NCBI GenBank assembly: GCA_049511415.1
Contig: JBEKYC010000036.1
Location: 5,370 to 69,369 of the forward strand
Direction: 5' to 3'
DNA from: Bog-159 sp049511415
Lineage (GTDB): Bacteria; Acidobacteriota; Terriglobia; Bryobacterales; Bryobacteraceae
DNA length: 64,000 bases
A program made the position numbers and the translations under genes. Positions 25,300-34,464 of this stretch are shown here, piece after piece. A model generated the notes under the pieces. It had not been told where the DNA came from. It did no database searches and was given only the letters and a program-made list of their open reading frames with translations. Positions within the stretch are counted from its first letter, which is position 1. Every line of letters begins with the position of its first letter.

Positions 25300-25710
25300 C
25301 TACTTCCTTGCGAAGCGAATCGGCTTCAGCGGGACGGGAGACTCCAGAATTCGCAACTCAGCCTGTCCGTCGCCAACCAGCTTCATCTCAAATTTGAGGA
25401 CGTCATCGCCATCTTTCTCTTCGAACATCAGCGTCTCGCCCTAAACCTTCGGGTCGATCATGGGCTCAGGCTCTGCCGGGCGATCGGTGGAGTCCGGCTC
25501 TTTCAGATCGCCGTTCTCAGCGACGCTGATGTTGCAAGCGGCCGTTTCCCCGGATAGCGCTTCACCCGGCCTCACCCTGATGGTGCAGATCACCTTGTCC
25601 TTAAACTTCGCCTCCCACGTGCCGGCGAACTTCTTCTGCGCATCGACGTCCTGCGCGGTAAGGGGCAGACAGACAAGCACGGGCAGCAGAGCAATCACGG
25701 ATCTGGACAT
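25300..25710 (-). pseudogene. Exported small protein with an in-frame amber codon
   Basis: The frame begins at ATG 25710 with a signal peptide (MSRSVIALLPVLVCLPLTAQ), continues KKFAGTWEAKFKDKVICTIR and DSTDRPAEPEPMIDPKV, and meets TAG at 25441-25443. In the same frame the sequence goes on GETLMFEEKDGDDVLKFEMK and ends SPVPLKPIRFARK with a second stop at 25300. No frame change is needed, so the gene is full length with one nonsense codon, CAG to TAG being the simplest cause. A read-through or base error is also possible. A similar exported family of about 130 aa occurs in Acidobacteriota, function unknown. Confidence 0.75.
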
Positions 25711-25965
25711 GGCCCGGCCACAGCAACTCCGGGGCCGTTCGCAGAAATTCAGCCGGCCGGAGTGGCCGGTGATTGGAAGCCGTGAGAGCGAATCACATGT
25801 GTGAGCCAACGCCGACGGTTTTGCAACTGACGGCCACGTCTTCCCTGTGCAAACACTAAGCTGTCCTAAGCTGTTTTCATGTCCCTCCACCGCCTCAAAA
25901 TCCGCTATTGTATTTAGACACGATGTCGACTATGACTTATTGACCGGCACACACTCGGAGGCACT

Positions 25966-27543
25966 TTGAGCACAACCGTTTCCCTAACCAGCCATGCCGG
26001 CGGCCTGCCGCCCAAGAGTTGGTCGATGGTTACGTGGGCGTCCCTGGCCGCTCTGTCGGTCATCCTGAGTTATTTGATAACCTTTGCCCTCGGCCTTGCC
26101 AGCCTTCTCTGCGGACTCCTGCTGCTGCTCGGCATGCTCAAAGGGGGCCTGTCTTTTATCGGCGTGCTCCTCGCCGTGTTCACACTCATGATGGGAGGAA
26201 CTGTCTTTTGGTCCCTGCTGCCTCGAAAAATCCCGTTCGAGACCAATGGAGTTCCCATCGACCTGTCCCGCGAAACCCGCCTCCGCGCGGAAGTCGAGGC
26301 ATTGGCGAAGGCCCTGAACGAGAAAATGCCCACCGAAGTCTATCTCGTTCCCATGGCCAACGCGGCAGTTCTGGAGCGTGGGCCGAATCGCATCATGTTA
26401 CTCGGCCTCCCGCTCCTGCAGTTGCTCACCATATCCCAATTTCGAGCCATCCTGGCCCACGAATTCGGACACTTTTATGCGGGCGACACGCGGATGGGTC
26501 CTTGGGTCTTCCGTGCGCGGATGAACATGGCCCAGGTAATCACGCGGCTCGGCAGAGATTCCGCCGTGCTTTCGTTCCTCAGCCGCTGGGTCGTCGTCGC
26601 CGTCTTGCGAATGGCGATCCTCGGCGGCTTATCGCTGTGGTGGAAGCTCTTCAATCGAGTCACGCAGCACGTTTCCCGCAAGCAGGAGTACCGTTGCGAT
26701 GAACTGGCCTGCTATCTCGCCGGATCCGATAGTTTGGAAAAAGGTCTCTGTTCGGTCAGTCGGGCCGCCGCCACCTTCGCTCCGTATTGGAATCAAATCG
26801 TCAGACCCGTAGCCGCCGGTGGATACCGCCCGGAACTCGCCGATGGATACGGGCGATTCCTCGATACTCCCGAAATCGCAAAAGCTGCATCGGCAGTGCT
26901 TGAAAAGCAACTGGCAACCAATGCGACTAATCCGATGGATTCCCATCCGCCCTTGAACGCGCGAGTCAGGAATGCGCGCGCCTTGGCGATTGCCATTGCC
27001 CCCGAAGATAGCCGTTCCGCGGTGACCCTGTTTGAAGATCTGCCGGCGCTTGAACTCCAACTGCTGGTCAAGCTGATGCCGGCCCTGAAGCCTTCCGAGT
27101 GGAAGCCCATGCGCTGGGACACCGCCGGATTGGAAGTGTACGTTCCGCTTTGGCGCACCGAGGTGGCAAAGCTCGCGCCGGCCCTGATTGCTTTCACGAT
27201 TTACACGGTGCCCGACGCCATTGCGAACCTTCCCCAAACCGCGGGCCGAAGCCTCGACCCTCCAGGCACTCTGCTTTCACGCGAGCAGCGCACCGCTCGC
27301 GCAGCCGAAGTCATCGCGCAGGCCGTGACGCTGGCGCTCGTTGATCACGGCTGGAAACTTCATCTCCAGCCCGGGCAGTTCTATCTGGAGAGCGAAAACG
27401 GCGCCAGGCTGAATCCCCGAACCATCCTTGAGGAGCTTCGCAAGGACCGTCGGAAAGCGGAGGCGTGGCAGCAATATTGCCAAACCAATTCCATCGGCGA
27501 TTGGCCTTTGGTGGCGCCGGCGCCACAGGAAAGCGCTCAATAA
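25966..27543 (+). CDS. M48-family zinc metalloprotease, membrane-anchored
   Basis: 525 residues. Two hydrophobic segments lie near the N-terminus (about residues 22-50 and 52-80), then the catalytic zinc site LAHEFGHFY (HExxH, about residues 164-172) and the third ligand in EYRCDELACYLAG (about 243-255), as in HtpX/Ste24-like enzymes that degrade membrane or misfolded proteins. The start is TTG 25966 with CGGAGG upstream; no better ATG is available. The C-terminal 200 residues are unlike HtpX and may be a substrate-specific domain. Confidence 0.85.
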   Translation: MSTTVSLTSHAGGLPPKSWSMVTWASLAALSVILSYLITFALGLASLLCGLLLLLGMLKGGLSFIGVLLAVFTLMMGGTVFWSLLPRKIPFETNGVPIDLSRETRLRAEVEALAKALNEKMPTEVYLVPMANAAVLERGPNRIMLLGLPLLQLLTISQFRAILAHEFGHFYAGDTRMGPWVFRARMNMAQVITRLGRDSAVLSFLSRWVVVAVLRMAILGGLSLWWKLFNRVTQHVSRKQEYRCDELACYLAGSDSLEKGLCSVSRAAATFAPYWNQIVRPVAAGGYRPELADGYGRFLDTPEIAKAASAVLEKQLATNATNPMDSHPPLNARVRNARALAIAIAPEDSRSAVTLFEDLPALELQLLVKLMPALKPSEWKPMRWDTAGLEVYVPLWRTEVAKLAPALIAFTIYTVPDAIANLPQTAGRSLDPPGTLLSREQRTARAAEVIAQAVTLALVDHGWKLHLQPGQFYLESENGARLNPRTILEELRKDRRKAEAWQQYCQTNSIGDWPLVAPAPQESAQ

Positions 27544-27805
27544 GACGACAGTTACTGTCAGTACGCAATCACAGACCTTCTTTCATCCGCATCCGGTTAC
27601 AAACAAAGACGCGGACCCGTTTGCAGTCCCGCGCCGCCTTTCTCGCTATGCTACATTCATCCCGGATTGGTACGTATGCGGCGGCCTGCGCCCTGCCGTC
27701 AGGCGCGAAGCGACAAAAAACTCGAAAAAGTGTCGCATTTTGTCGCATTCCGTCGCATAGTCCGCGCTGCGGCGTATTATACTGGCGGCTTCTCCAGGAG
27801 AGGCC
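27544..27805. other. Intergenic region upstream of the NCS1 permease
   Basis: A 262-bp non-coding region with TATTAT (27775-27780) and TATACT (27778-27783) just upstream of the permease start. Neither has a -35 at the right spacing, so the promoter probably needs an activator. The three 10-bp direct repeats at 27731-27760 are the obvious candidate binding site. Confidence 0.5.
27731..27760 (+). promoter_or_regulatory. Three 10-bp tandem direct repeats, candidate operator
   Basis: TGTCGCATTT, TGTCGCATTC and CGTCGCATAG follow each other with no gap, all containing GTCGCAT at one helical-turn spacing. A GCGACA at 27710-27715, the reverse complement of TGTCGC, lies 15 bp upstream. Such phased repeats bind one regulator on one face of the DNA. 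They end 15 bp before the TATTAT box of the permease gene. Confidence 0.55.
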
Positions 27806-29134
27806 ATGCTGCCCAGTTACATCGCCAAAGCCGTTCCCAACCCCGCGTCGAATCGCGGCCCTTGGTACGCCAATACCGCGCCCAGCTACGCCGGCATTTT
27901 CCTTTGGATCGCGTTCTACATCTCCATCGCCAAAGACACCATCCCGCATGCCGGCCTGGGCCTCTGCCTGGCCGCCATCGTAGTCGCCGGGCTGCTTAGC
28001 TACGCGCTCTACTATTACGCGCCGGCCATGCTCGGCATGAAAACCGGATTCCCGCTCTACGTGGTCGGCAGTTCCACCTTCGGCACGACCGGCGGCTACG
28101 TGATGCCGGGCCTGCTGATGGGTCTGTTGCAGGTCGGCTGGTTCGCGGTGAACACGGCGATATCCACCCGCTTCATCCTGAACACCGTCGGATCCAAGGC
28201 TGGACCCGGAAGCCTGCCCTACATCGTGATCGGTATCCTGTGGGGCTATGGGATGGCGTACATCGGCGTGATGGGCATCCAATATGTCGCCAGGCTTTCC
28301 CGCTACCTGATCGTGATCCCCGCCGCCATGGTGCTGCTGGTATTCTTCCGGACCAGCCCGGGCATCAGTCAATACACGCCGCGCGATCCGCGGCCGTTCG
28401 TCGCGTTCACGCTGCTGATACAGATCATCATCGGCTTCTTCGCTACCGCCGGCGCGGCGGGCGCGGACTTCGGCATGAACAGCCGCAATGAGAAAGATGT
28501 GCGCATGGGCGGACTGACTGGCATCACCCTCGCCATCGTATTCGCCGCGGGACTGCCGCTTTTGTCGGTGGCCGGCGCGACGGGCATGTTTCACAGTCTG
28601 CCGGGTCTCGGTTACGACGATGTGATTATGGCCATCGGCGGCGTGCTGGCGACGGCCATGTTCGCGCTATTCACCATCGCCTCCATCGCACCTGCATGCT
28701 TCTGCGCGTTTATCGCGGGCAACAGCTTCTCCACCATGATCCCGGGCGTGCCGCGCATCTCCTCGACCATGGCCGGCGTCACCGTGTCGATCATTCTCGC
28801 GGTCACCGGCGTCGCCGAAAACCTGATCGGCTTTTTCACCATCGTGGGAGCATCGTTCGGTCCCATCTGCGGCGCCATGGCGGCGGATTACCTGCTCTCC
28901 GGCAAGCGCTGGGCCGGTCCGCGCGAAGGCGTGAACTGGGCCGGCTACCTGGCGTGGGCGCTGGGCTTCTTCGTGGGAATTCTGCCGGTCCTGCGGGTAG
29001 GAGATGCGGTGAGGACTTACGTGCAACCCGCCGTGCTTTACAGCTTCGTGACCGGCTTCGTGGTCTATGCGGTGCTGGCGAAAGCCGGCCTGGAGCCTAA
29101 GGTCGTGGCGCTGGCGGGTTCCGCGGCTCGCTAG
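27806..29134 (+). CDS. NCS1-family nucleobase permease (cytosine/purine type)
   Basis: A 442-residue inner-membrane transporter of about 12 helices. The start MLPSYIAKAVPNPASNRGPW followed by TAPSYAGIFLWIAFY resembles the first helix of cytosine permease/purine transporters. GFPLYVVGSSTFGTTGGYV and AAGAAGADFG resemble substrate-cavity regions. Import of cytosine, purines or allantoin by H+ or Na+ symport is the likely role; the exact ligand is unknown. ATG 27806 is preceded by AGGAGAGG. Its 3' end overlaps that of the P450 gene by 4 bp (convergent). Confidence 0.85.
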   Translation: MLPSYIAKAVPNPASNRGPWYANTAPSYAGIFLWIAFYISIAKDTIPHAGLGLCLAAIVVAGLLSYALYYYAPAMLGMKTGFPLYVVGSSTFGTTGGYVMPGLLMGLLQVGWFAVNTAISTRFILNTVGSKAGPGSLPYIVIGILWGYGMAYIGVMGIQYVARLSRYLIVIPAAMVLLVFFRTSPGISQYTPRDPRPFVAFTLLIQIIIGFFATAGAAGADFGMNSRNEKDVRMGGLTGITLAIVFAAGLPLLSVAGATGMFHSLPGLGYDDVIMAIGGVLATAMFALFTIASIAPACFCAFIAGNSFSTMIPGVPRISSTMAGVTVSIILAVTGVAENLIGFFTIVGASFGPICGAMAADYLLSGKRWAGPREGVNWAGYLAWALGFFVGILPVLRVGDAVRTYVQPAVLYSFVTGFVVYAVLAKAGLEPKVVALAGSAAR

Positions 29135-30492
29135 ATCTTCTGCACGCGCAGGCGCAGCCCGTTCCTGGGCCGCAGCGTCACCGACGGGAAAGCCTTCACT
29201 GGCTCGCGGGAAGCTGGCGAGAAACGGAAATGCTGCGCCAGGGTAGCCAGCGCCAGGGCCGATTCCGTCAGCGCCAGGCTCGCGCCCACGCACACCCGTG
29301 GTCCCGCGCCGAAGGGCAGATAGACGAATTTTGGCAGATTGATCTCGCGCCAGCGGTCCGGGTGGAACCGCTCGGGCTCCGGAAAGAAGCGCGGGTCGCG
29401 ATGCATCACCCATTGCGAGATCACCACGTTCGTGCCGGCCCGCAGGCGGTATCCGCCCACTTCGAATTCGCGGATGGATTTCCGGCCGATGGCCCACGCC
29501 GGCGGATACAGCCGCTGCGATTCCATCAGCACCATCTGCGTGTAGGGCAGACGCTGCAGTTCGCCCGCCTGCGCCGCGCGGCCATCCAGCGCCTCGCGGA
29601 CTTCGTTTTCCAGCCGCATTTGCTCTTCCGGATGTTGCGCCAGCAGATACAGCGTCCAGGCCAGCGTATTGGCCGTGGTTTCGTGGCCGGCCAGCAGCAG
29701 CGTCATCACTTCGTCGCGCAGTTGCAGGTCCGACATGCCCGCGCCATTTTCGTCGCGGGCGTCCAGCAGCATGTCCAACAGATCCCCCGGATGCTGGCCA
29801 TCTGCCCGGCGCGCGCGTATGATTCCGTAGACGATGGTATCCAGATCCGCCAGCGCGCGGCGGAAGCCGCCCAGTCCCGGCACCGGCACCCAATCCGGCA
29901 GAAACGCGAATCCGGCCAGCTTGGGCATGTGCCGCATCACGACTTCCAGCGCCTGCCCGATGGTGCCCGCGTCGCGCGTGATATCCACGTTGAACAGGCA
30001 GCGCGCCGTAATCTCCAGCGTCACGCGCATCATGTCCGCATGCACGTCGCGCACTTCGCCGTCCCGCCAGCTTTCCAGCAGGCGCGCGGTGTACGTGGTC
30101 ATGAGTTCGCCGTAGGATAGAATCCGGTCGCGGAAGAATGCCGGCTGTACCAACCGGCGCTGGTGCTTCCAGAACTCGCCTTCGCTGGTCAGCAGTCCCT
30201 GGCCCAGCACGCGCGACAGCGCGCGGTAGTCCATGGACTTGGTGAAGTTCTGGTAATCCGTCACCAACACATGTTCAATGCCGGCCGGATCGTTGATGAT
30301 GCAGGCGGGAAAGCCGAAGAATCCGAAACCGACGACGTCTCCGTAGCGGCGCGTGAGCCAGGTCAGAACGTCCAGCCATCCGTCCGGCGATCGCAGCAAC
30401 TGCCACCAGAACAAAACGCCGTGCGGCCCTGGGGGAGCCGCACGGACGGGAGAAACAACAACAGCCGGCTGCTCGGTTCTGGCGAATCCCAT
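29131..30492 (-). CDS. Cytochrome P450
   Basis: A 453-residue soluble P450. I-helix oxygen-binding motif AGHETTANT, K-helix ExxR as ESQR followed by LYPP, and the haem-ligand signature FGAGPRVCVG with the proximal Cys. It inserts oxygen into an organic substrate using electrons from a ferredoxin/reductase not found here. The start with the Pro-rich stretch is typical of bacterial forms. Substrate unknown. Confidence 0.95.
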   Translation of the reverse strand: MGFARTEQPAVVVSPVRAAPPGPHGVLFWWQLLRSPDGWLDVLTWLTRRYGDVVGFGFFGFPACIINDPAGIEHVLVTDYQNFTKSMDYRALSRVLGQGLLTSEGEFWKHQRRLVQPAFFRDRILSYGELMTTYTARLLESWRDGEVRDVHADMMRVTLEITARCLFNVDITRDAGTIGQALEVVMRHMPKLAGFAFLPDWVPVPGLGGFRRALADLDTIVYGIIRARRADGQHPGDLLDMLLDARDENGAGMSDLQLRDEVMTLLLAGHETTANTLAWTLYLLAQHPEEQMRLENEVREALDGRAAQAGELQRLPYTQMVLMESQRLYPPAWAIGRKSIREFEVGGYRLRAGTNVVISQWVMHRDPRFFPEPERFHPDRWREINLPKFVYLPFGAGPRVCVGASLALTESALALATLAQHFRFSPASREPVKAFPSVTLRPRNGLRLRVQKI

Positions 30493-30521
30493 GCAGCTAT
30501 TTTACTTCGTTGGACGCGGAC

Positions 30522-31283
30522 CTACTGCTCTTGTGTAATGTGTGCGCGCCGGTTCTTCTGCCAGCACGCCTCGTCATGCTCGTCGCAGATCTGCTTCTCT
30601 TTGCCGAAACTGATCGTTTTCAGTTGCGAATCCGGGACTCCCAGCGAGGCCAGATATTCCTTGGCCTGCAGGGCGCGCTTGTCGCCCAGAGCCATGTTGT
30701 ATTGCTCGGACCCGCGCTCGTCGCAGTACCCTTGCACGGTCAGCTTGTACTCCGGATACTGCCGCAGGATCTCGCCCAGCGTCTTGGCGTCGGATGCTAG
30801 CGCGGCTTGCGCATCCGGACGGATGGTGTGCTTGTCATAGTCGAAGTAGGCGTCCTGAATGCGATTCAGCAAGTCTTGTATGCGGTCCTTGGTGGCCTGA
30901 TCCGGCATACGCGAGGCGGTATGCACCACGATGCTGACGCTCGTGGTAGCGGACGCATTGCCCCCCGGTCCGGTGGCGGTGAGCGTATAGACCGTGTCGG
31001 TGCTGGGGAAAATCGTGCGGTTCCCGGACTCGTTGACGGAGCCTACGGCCGGTGCGATCTGGACGTTGCTGGCGTGTTCCACGACCCAGCGTAAAGTGGC
31101 CTGGCTGCCTTTATCGATGCTATCGGGCGACGCCGCAAAAAGGGTGATCACGGGCTTTTCAGGCGCGGCGGCCTGGGCCTGCTGCGGTTGGACCGGCGGC
31201 GGGGCCTTCACCGCGACTTTCTTCGAGCAGCCGATGCCGATCAGGCACGCCAACCCGAACATGGCGCAGAGTAGCTTATTCAA
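30522..31283 (-). CDS. Pal-like OmpA-family lipoprotein
   Basis: 253 residues. The lipobox LIGIGC (Cys19) after MNKLLCAMFGLACLIGIG marks a lipoprotein. A beta-sandwich region (residues about 45-120, ITLFAASPDSIDKGSQATLR) is followed by an OmpA domain: FDYDKHTIRPDAQ, VQGYCDERGSEQYNMALGDKRA, peptidoglycan-binding. Unlike canonical Pal it has an extra Ig-like domain. It would anchor outer membrane to peptidoglycan. No Tol genes are adjacent. Confidence 0.9.
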   Translation of the reverse strand: MNKLLCAMFGLACLIGIGCSKKVAVKAPPPVQPQQAQAAAPEKPVITLFAASPDSIDKGSQATLRWVVEHASNVQIAPAVGSVNESGNRTIFPSTDTVYTLTATGPGGNASATTSVSIVVHTASRMPDQATKDRIQDLLNRIQDAYFDYDKHTIRPDAQAALASDAKTLGEILRQYPEYKLTVQGYCDERGSEQYNMALGDKRALQAKEYLASLGVPDSQLKTISFGKEKQICDEHDEACWQKNRRAHITQEQ

Positions 31284-31369
31284 TTCTTTGTCCTCCAGGA
31301 AAATCTTTTCCTGACTGATAGATTAATAGGAATTCGTCCGCCGCGCATATCCTGCCGATGCCGTATTTC

Positions 31370-32776
31370 TTAGGCCCCCGGCGCGGAATAGCCAAACAGA
31401 CGTTTCTGCTTGATTACGGCCGCCGCCTCTGCCGGAACCGACGCCTCCCAGCCCGGCGAACCCGATTGAATGGCGGCCAGCACGGCGGCGGGAGTCACGT
31501 GCAATTCATCCGGATCGAAGTCGCGCAGGCTGTCGATGAACCGGTTTTCGGCCAGGTATTTGTATAGGCAAGCCAGAGCCGGCTTCACTTCCAGGTCGCG
31601 CGCCGTGGTGAGATCGGCATCTCCGGTTTGCCGGGTGGGATAGACGAACATCCGCACCGTTCCCTGAAAGAGCCGTCCCAGGCCCTCCAGAATACCGCCG
31701 TCCAGATCGGTGTAGTATTTCTCGTCGAAGATCTCCTGCAGCGTGGGAATTCCGATGGGCATGCCGATCCAGTTCCGCGTGTAGCGCCGCAGGCAACTGG
31801 TGACCATATCAAACCGGGTGTAGTTCGAGATCATGACCATTTTCCCGAGCGCCCGCAGAATATCGACCCGCGCCAGAAAGTCTTCGTGATCGATGCAATG
31901 CTCCGACATCAGGTTATTGAGAGTCATCTCCATGACGGAGGTCAGATCCTGCAGCGGACCTGCGTCCTGCTGTAATTGCCGGACGGCCCGCTCGATCATG
32001 TCCATGGTCACGTTGGTGACCGGACGGAAGCTGCCGCGCTCGATCATGATCGGCCGGTTATACAGCACCTCGGCCGGTTGCACCACCTCTCCGTCGGCGG
32101 CGAACAAAACGGCGCCGGTATGCCCTTGCTCCACAAGCTGCAGGCTCATCAGGCGATTGTCCACCAGGGCAAAAGCCGGACCGGAGAATTTGATCATGTC
32201 GATCTCGATCCGGCGGCGGCTCAAATCGTCCATCAGCGAGTTGATCAGGTGCGTGGGATCGTCGGCATAATAGAACGCGCCGTAAACCAAGTTCACACCC
32301 GCCAGACCCAGGGCCTCCTGTTGTTGCACCGTGACCGGATCGAGCATCTCCACGTGGATGATGATTTCGGACGGCTGTCCGCGCGGTTCGGTTTGGAAGC
32401 GCACGCCCAGCCAGCTATGTCCCGCCGGCTTCCTGGAATGCGTTTGCGTGGCGGAGGTGTCCGCAAAAACAAAGAAGGAGGTGTGCGCGCCGCGGGTGGC
32501 ATCCAGACGCTCGGTCAGGCTCTTGAATTCGTAGTCCAGCATGGACTCCAGGCGCTCCCGGCTGACGTAGCGCTTGGCCGGTCCGTAGAACCCGTCGCTG
32601 ATTGCCATGTCATAGGCCGAGATGGTTTTCGCAATTGTGCCGGCGGCCTTGCCGGCGTGGAAGAACCAGCGCACCACTTCCTGGCCGGCCCCGATTTCCG
32701 CAAAAGTGCCGAACTTGCGGGCGTCCAGATTGATCTTGAGGGCCTTCTGCCGCGTGCTGCCGGATTCTTCCGCCAT
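31370..32776 (-). CDS. Conserved protein of unknown function, 468 aa
   Basis: A soluble protein with no export signal. ATG 32776 was chosen because the downstream sequence EESGSTRQKALKINLDARKF begins a well-structured region and the codons upstream are Arg/Pro-rich. Distinctive segments are TFAEIGAGQEVVRWFFHAGK, TISAYDMAISDGFYG, and FDEKYYTDLDGGILEGLGRL. I recall proteins of this type in many phyla, often with misleading labels, but cannot name a function. The Hsp70 gene ends 22 bp upstream of its start and both read the same way, so they may be co-transcribed. Confidence 0.75.
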   Translation of the reverse strand: MAEESGSTRQKALKINLDARKFGTFAEIGAGQEVVRWFFHAGKAAGTIAKTISAYDMAISDGFYGPAKRYVSRERLESMLDYEFKSLTERLDATRGAHTSFFVFADTSATQTHSRKPAGHSWLGVRFQTEPRGQPSEIIIHVEMLDPVTVQQQEALGLAGVNLVYGAFYYADDPTHLINSLMDDLSRRRIEIDMIKFSGPAFALVDNRLMSLQLVEQGHTGAVLFAADGEVVQPAEVLYNRPIMIERGSFRPVTNVTMDMIERAVRQLQQDAGPLQDLTSVMEMTLNNLMSEHCIDHEDFLARVDILRALGKMVMISNYTRFDMVTSCLRRYTRNWIGMPIGIPTLQEIFDEKYYTDLDGGILEGLGRLFQGTVRMFVYPTRQTGDADLTTARDLEVKPALACLYKYLAENRFIDSLRDFDPDELHVTPAAVLAAIQSGSPGWEASVPAEAAAVIKQKRLFGYSAPGA

Positions 32777-32798
32777 CTTTCTATCGTAGAACGCCGGT

Positions 32799-34402
32799 CT
32801 ACGCGCGCGGCTCAAAGCGCGTCGCACGATTCCGGTGGCGCATGGCCCGTCCGGGCGTGATTTGCGCTTCTCTGGCGGACCAGCGGCCCAATTTGTACTG
32901 GCGCGAATAGTTGGCTGCCGTGTCACAGATGGTCACGGCAATAGTCCCGTTGGCGTCGCAGGTGTATGTTTCCCGCACAATCTGCGATCCCACGGGGACA
33001 CCCCGCTTGACGGGCGATCGGGCCAGGTCCGTAGCGGCATGCAGGCTGGGATCGAATGGAAAACGGATCTCGTCCCACTCGGTGATATCCCCCACCGGCT
33101 GGCCGCTCTCCGATAACTGCGAACATTCCAGATATCGGAAATGCCCGACGTTGTGCGCCGGATGGTACGTGCGCACGCTCGACAGCGGATCCTCGCCGCG
33201 TCCCGGCAACGAGGTCCCGCGGCTGAATAGCAGATCGAAGACCACGTTGTGGCCGGCATCTCCCTCGCGCCAGACCCCGAAATTCTGCATGAACCGATCC
33301 CGTAGGCGATAGCCGGCCTGGGCATCGGCATGTACGGCGAGGCCAATGGCGGTGGCCGAACGCATGTAGGCGGAACGCCGCACTCTTCGCCCGTAGGTCT
33401 CGCGCAGCACCCGCGCCACCAGGGGCAGCTCCGAACCGCCGCCGGTAACATAGAGCGTGTCGATGGCATGTTCCGGATGCCCCGCGAGCAATTCGTCCAC
33501 CACGGCGCGCGTCTCTTCGACCAGCGGCCGGCAGCGCTCGTAATAATCCGCCACCGGAATGGAGACCTCCGGCCATCCCTCGCGTACGCGTTCCAGGTCG
33601 ATCGTCACCTTGCGCGTGTTGGGATTCAGCGATTCCTTTTTCTCGCGGCACTCCTCGTGTAGCCGGAAATATTCAGACTGCGAGAGACTGTCGCGATCCG
33701 CGGTGGAAATGCCGGCGCCCTCCAGCGCCATCTCCGCCAGGATCTCGTCCAAGTCGTCTCCGCCCAGCGCGGAAACGCCCGCCGAAGCAATCACGGCATG
33801 CGCCTGCTCGTCGATGGTCACCAGCGACGCGTCGAACGTGCCGCCGCCGAGATCATAGACCAACAGGCATTCGTCCGGCTGGGTCTTGCCGCCGGCGGGA
33901 TTGCGGTATCCGAATTCGATGCTGGCCGCCGAAGGCTCGTTCAGCAGCCCTAGCACCTCGAAGCCGGCCGCGCGAAAGGCCTCCGCGGTGAGATACCGCT
34001 GGTTGCTGTTGGCATTGGCCGGAACGCCCAGCATCACCTGCATCGGCTCGCCGGGGCTTGCCTGCAGGCTGGAGTGCGACTGCAATTGAGTTCGCAGCGC
34101 GATGGTTAATTCCGCCAGCAATTGGCTGAGACGCACCGTCTGGCCGCCCACGTGTACGACCGTCTCCGGTCCGGCCTCCTTGAGCCAGCGCTTCAAGGAA
34201 CGGACCACGGTCCAGTCTTTTTCGCCCTGCGCCTCCCAGATATCCCATCCGTATACGCGCTGCCCTTGATGCACCGCGACCAGAGGCGGAAACCAGTCAT
34301 GCATCTGCTGCGAGGGACTCTCGAAGTTCACCAGCGGATAATTGCCGCGATCGGCATGCGCCACGATGATGCGCGTAGTGCCGAATCTATCCCAAGTCTC
34401 AT
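32799..34402 (-). pseudogene. Hsp70-family protein (non-DnaK), frameshifted near the start
   Basis: The nucleotide-binding domain has the phosphate-2 loop LLVYDLGGGTFDASLV and the adenosine loop VTGGGSELPLVARVL; EFGYRNPAGG is also conserved. It lacks the long DnaK substrate domain. An ATG at 34402, preceded by AAGGA, gives MRLGID, then the frame is lost; the expected continuation FGTTRIIVAHADRGNYPLV lies in the +1 frame and runs to the stop at 32799. Adding one base to the AA pair at 34384-34385 restores it. If the break is real, only an internal start could rescue it. Probably a single-base assembly error. Confidence 0.75.
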
Positions 34403-34464
34403 GTCTTGTCCTTATTCTAACGAGGTGTGCGCTGTGTTTGCCGCCGGGTGTTAGGCTGCCGTAT

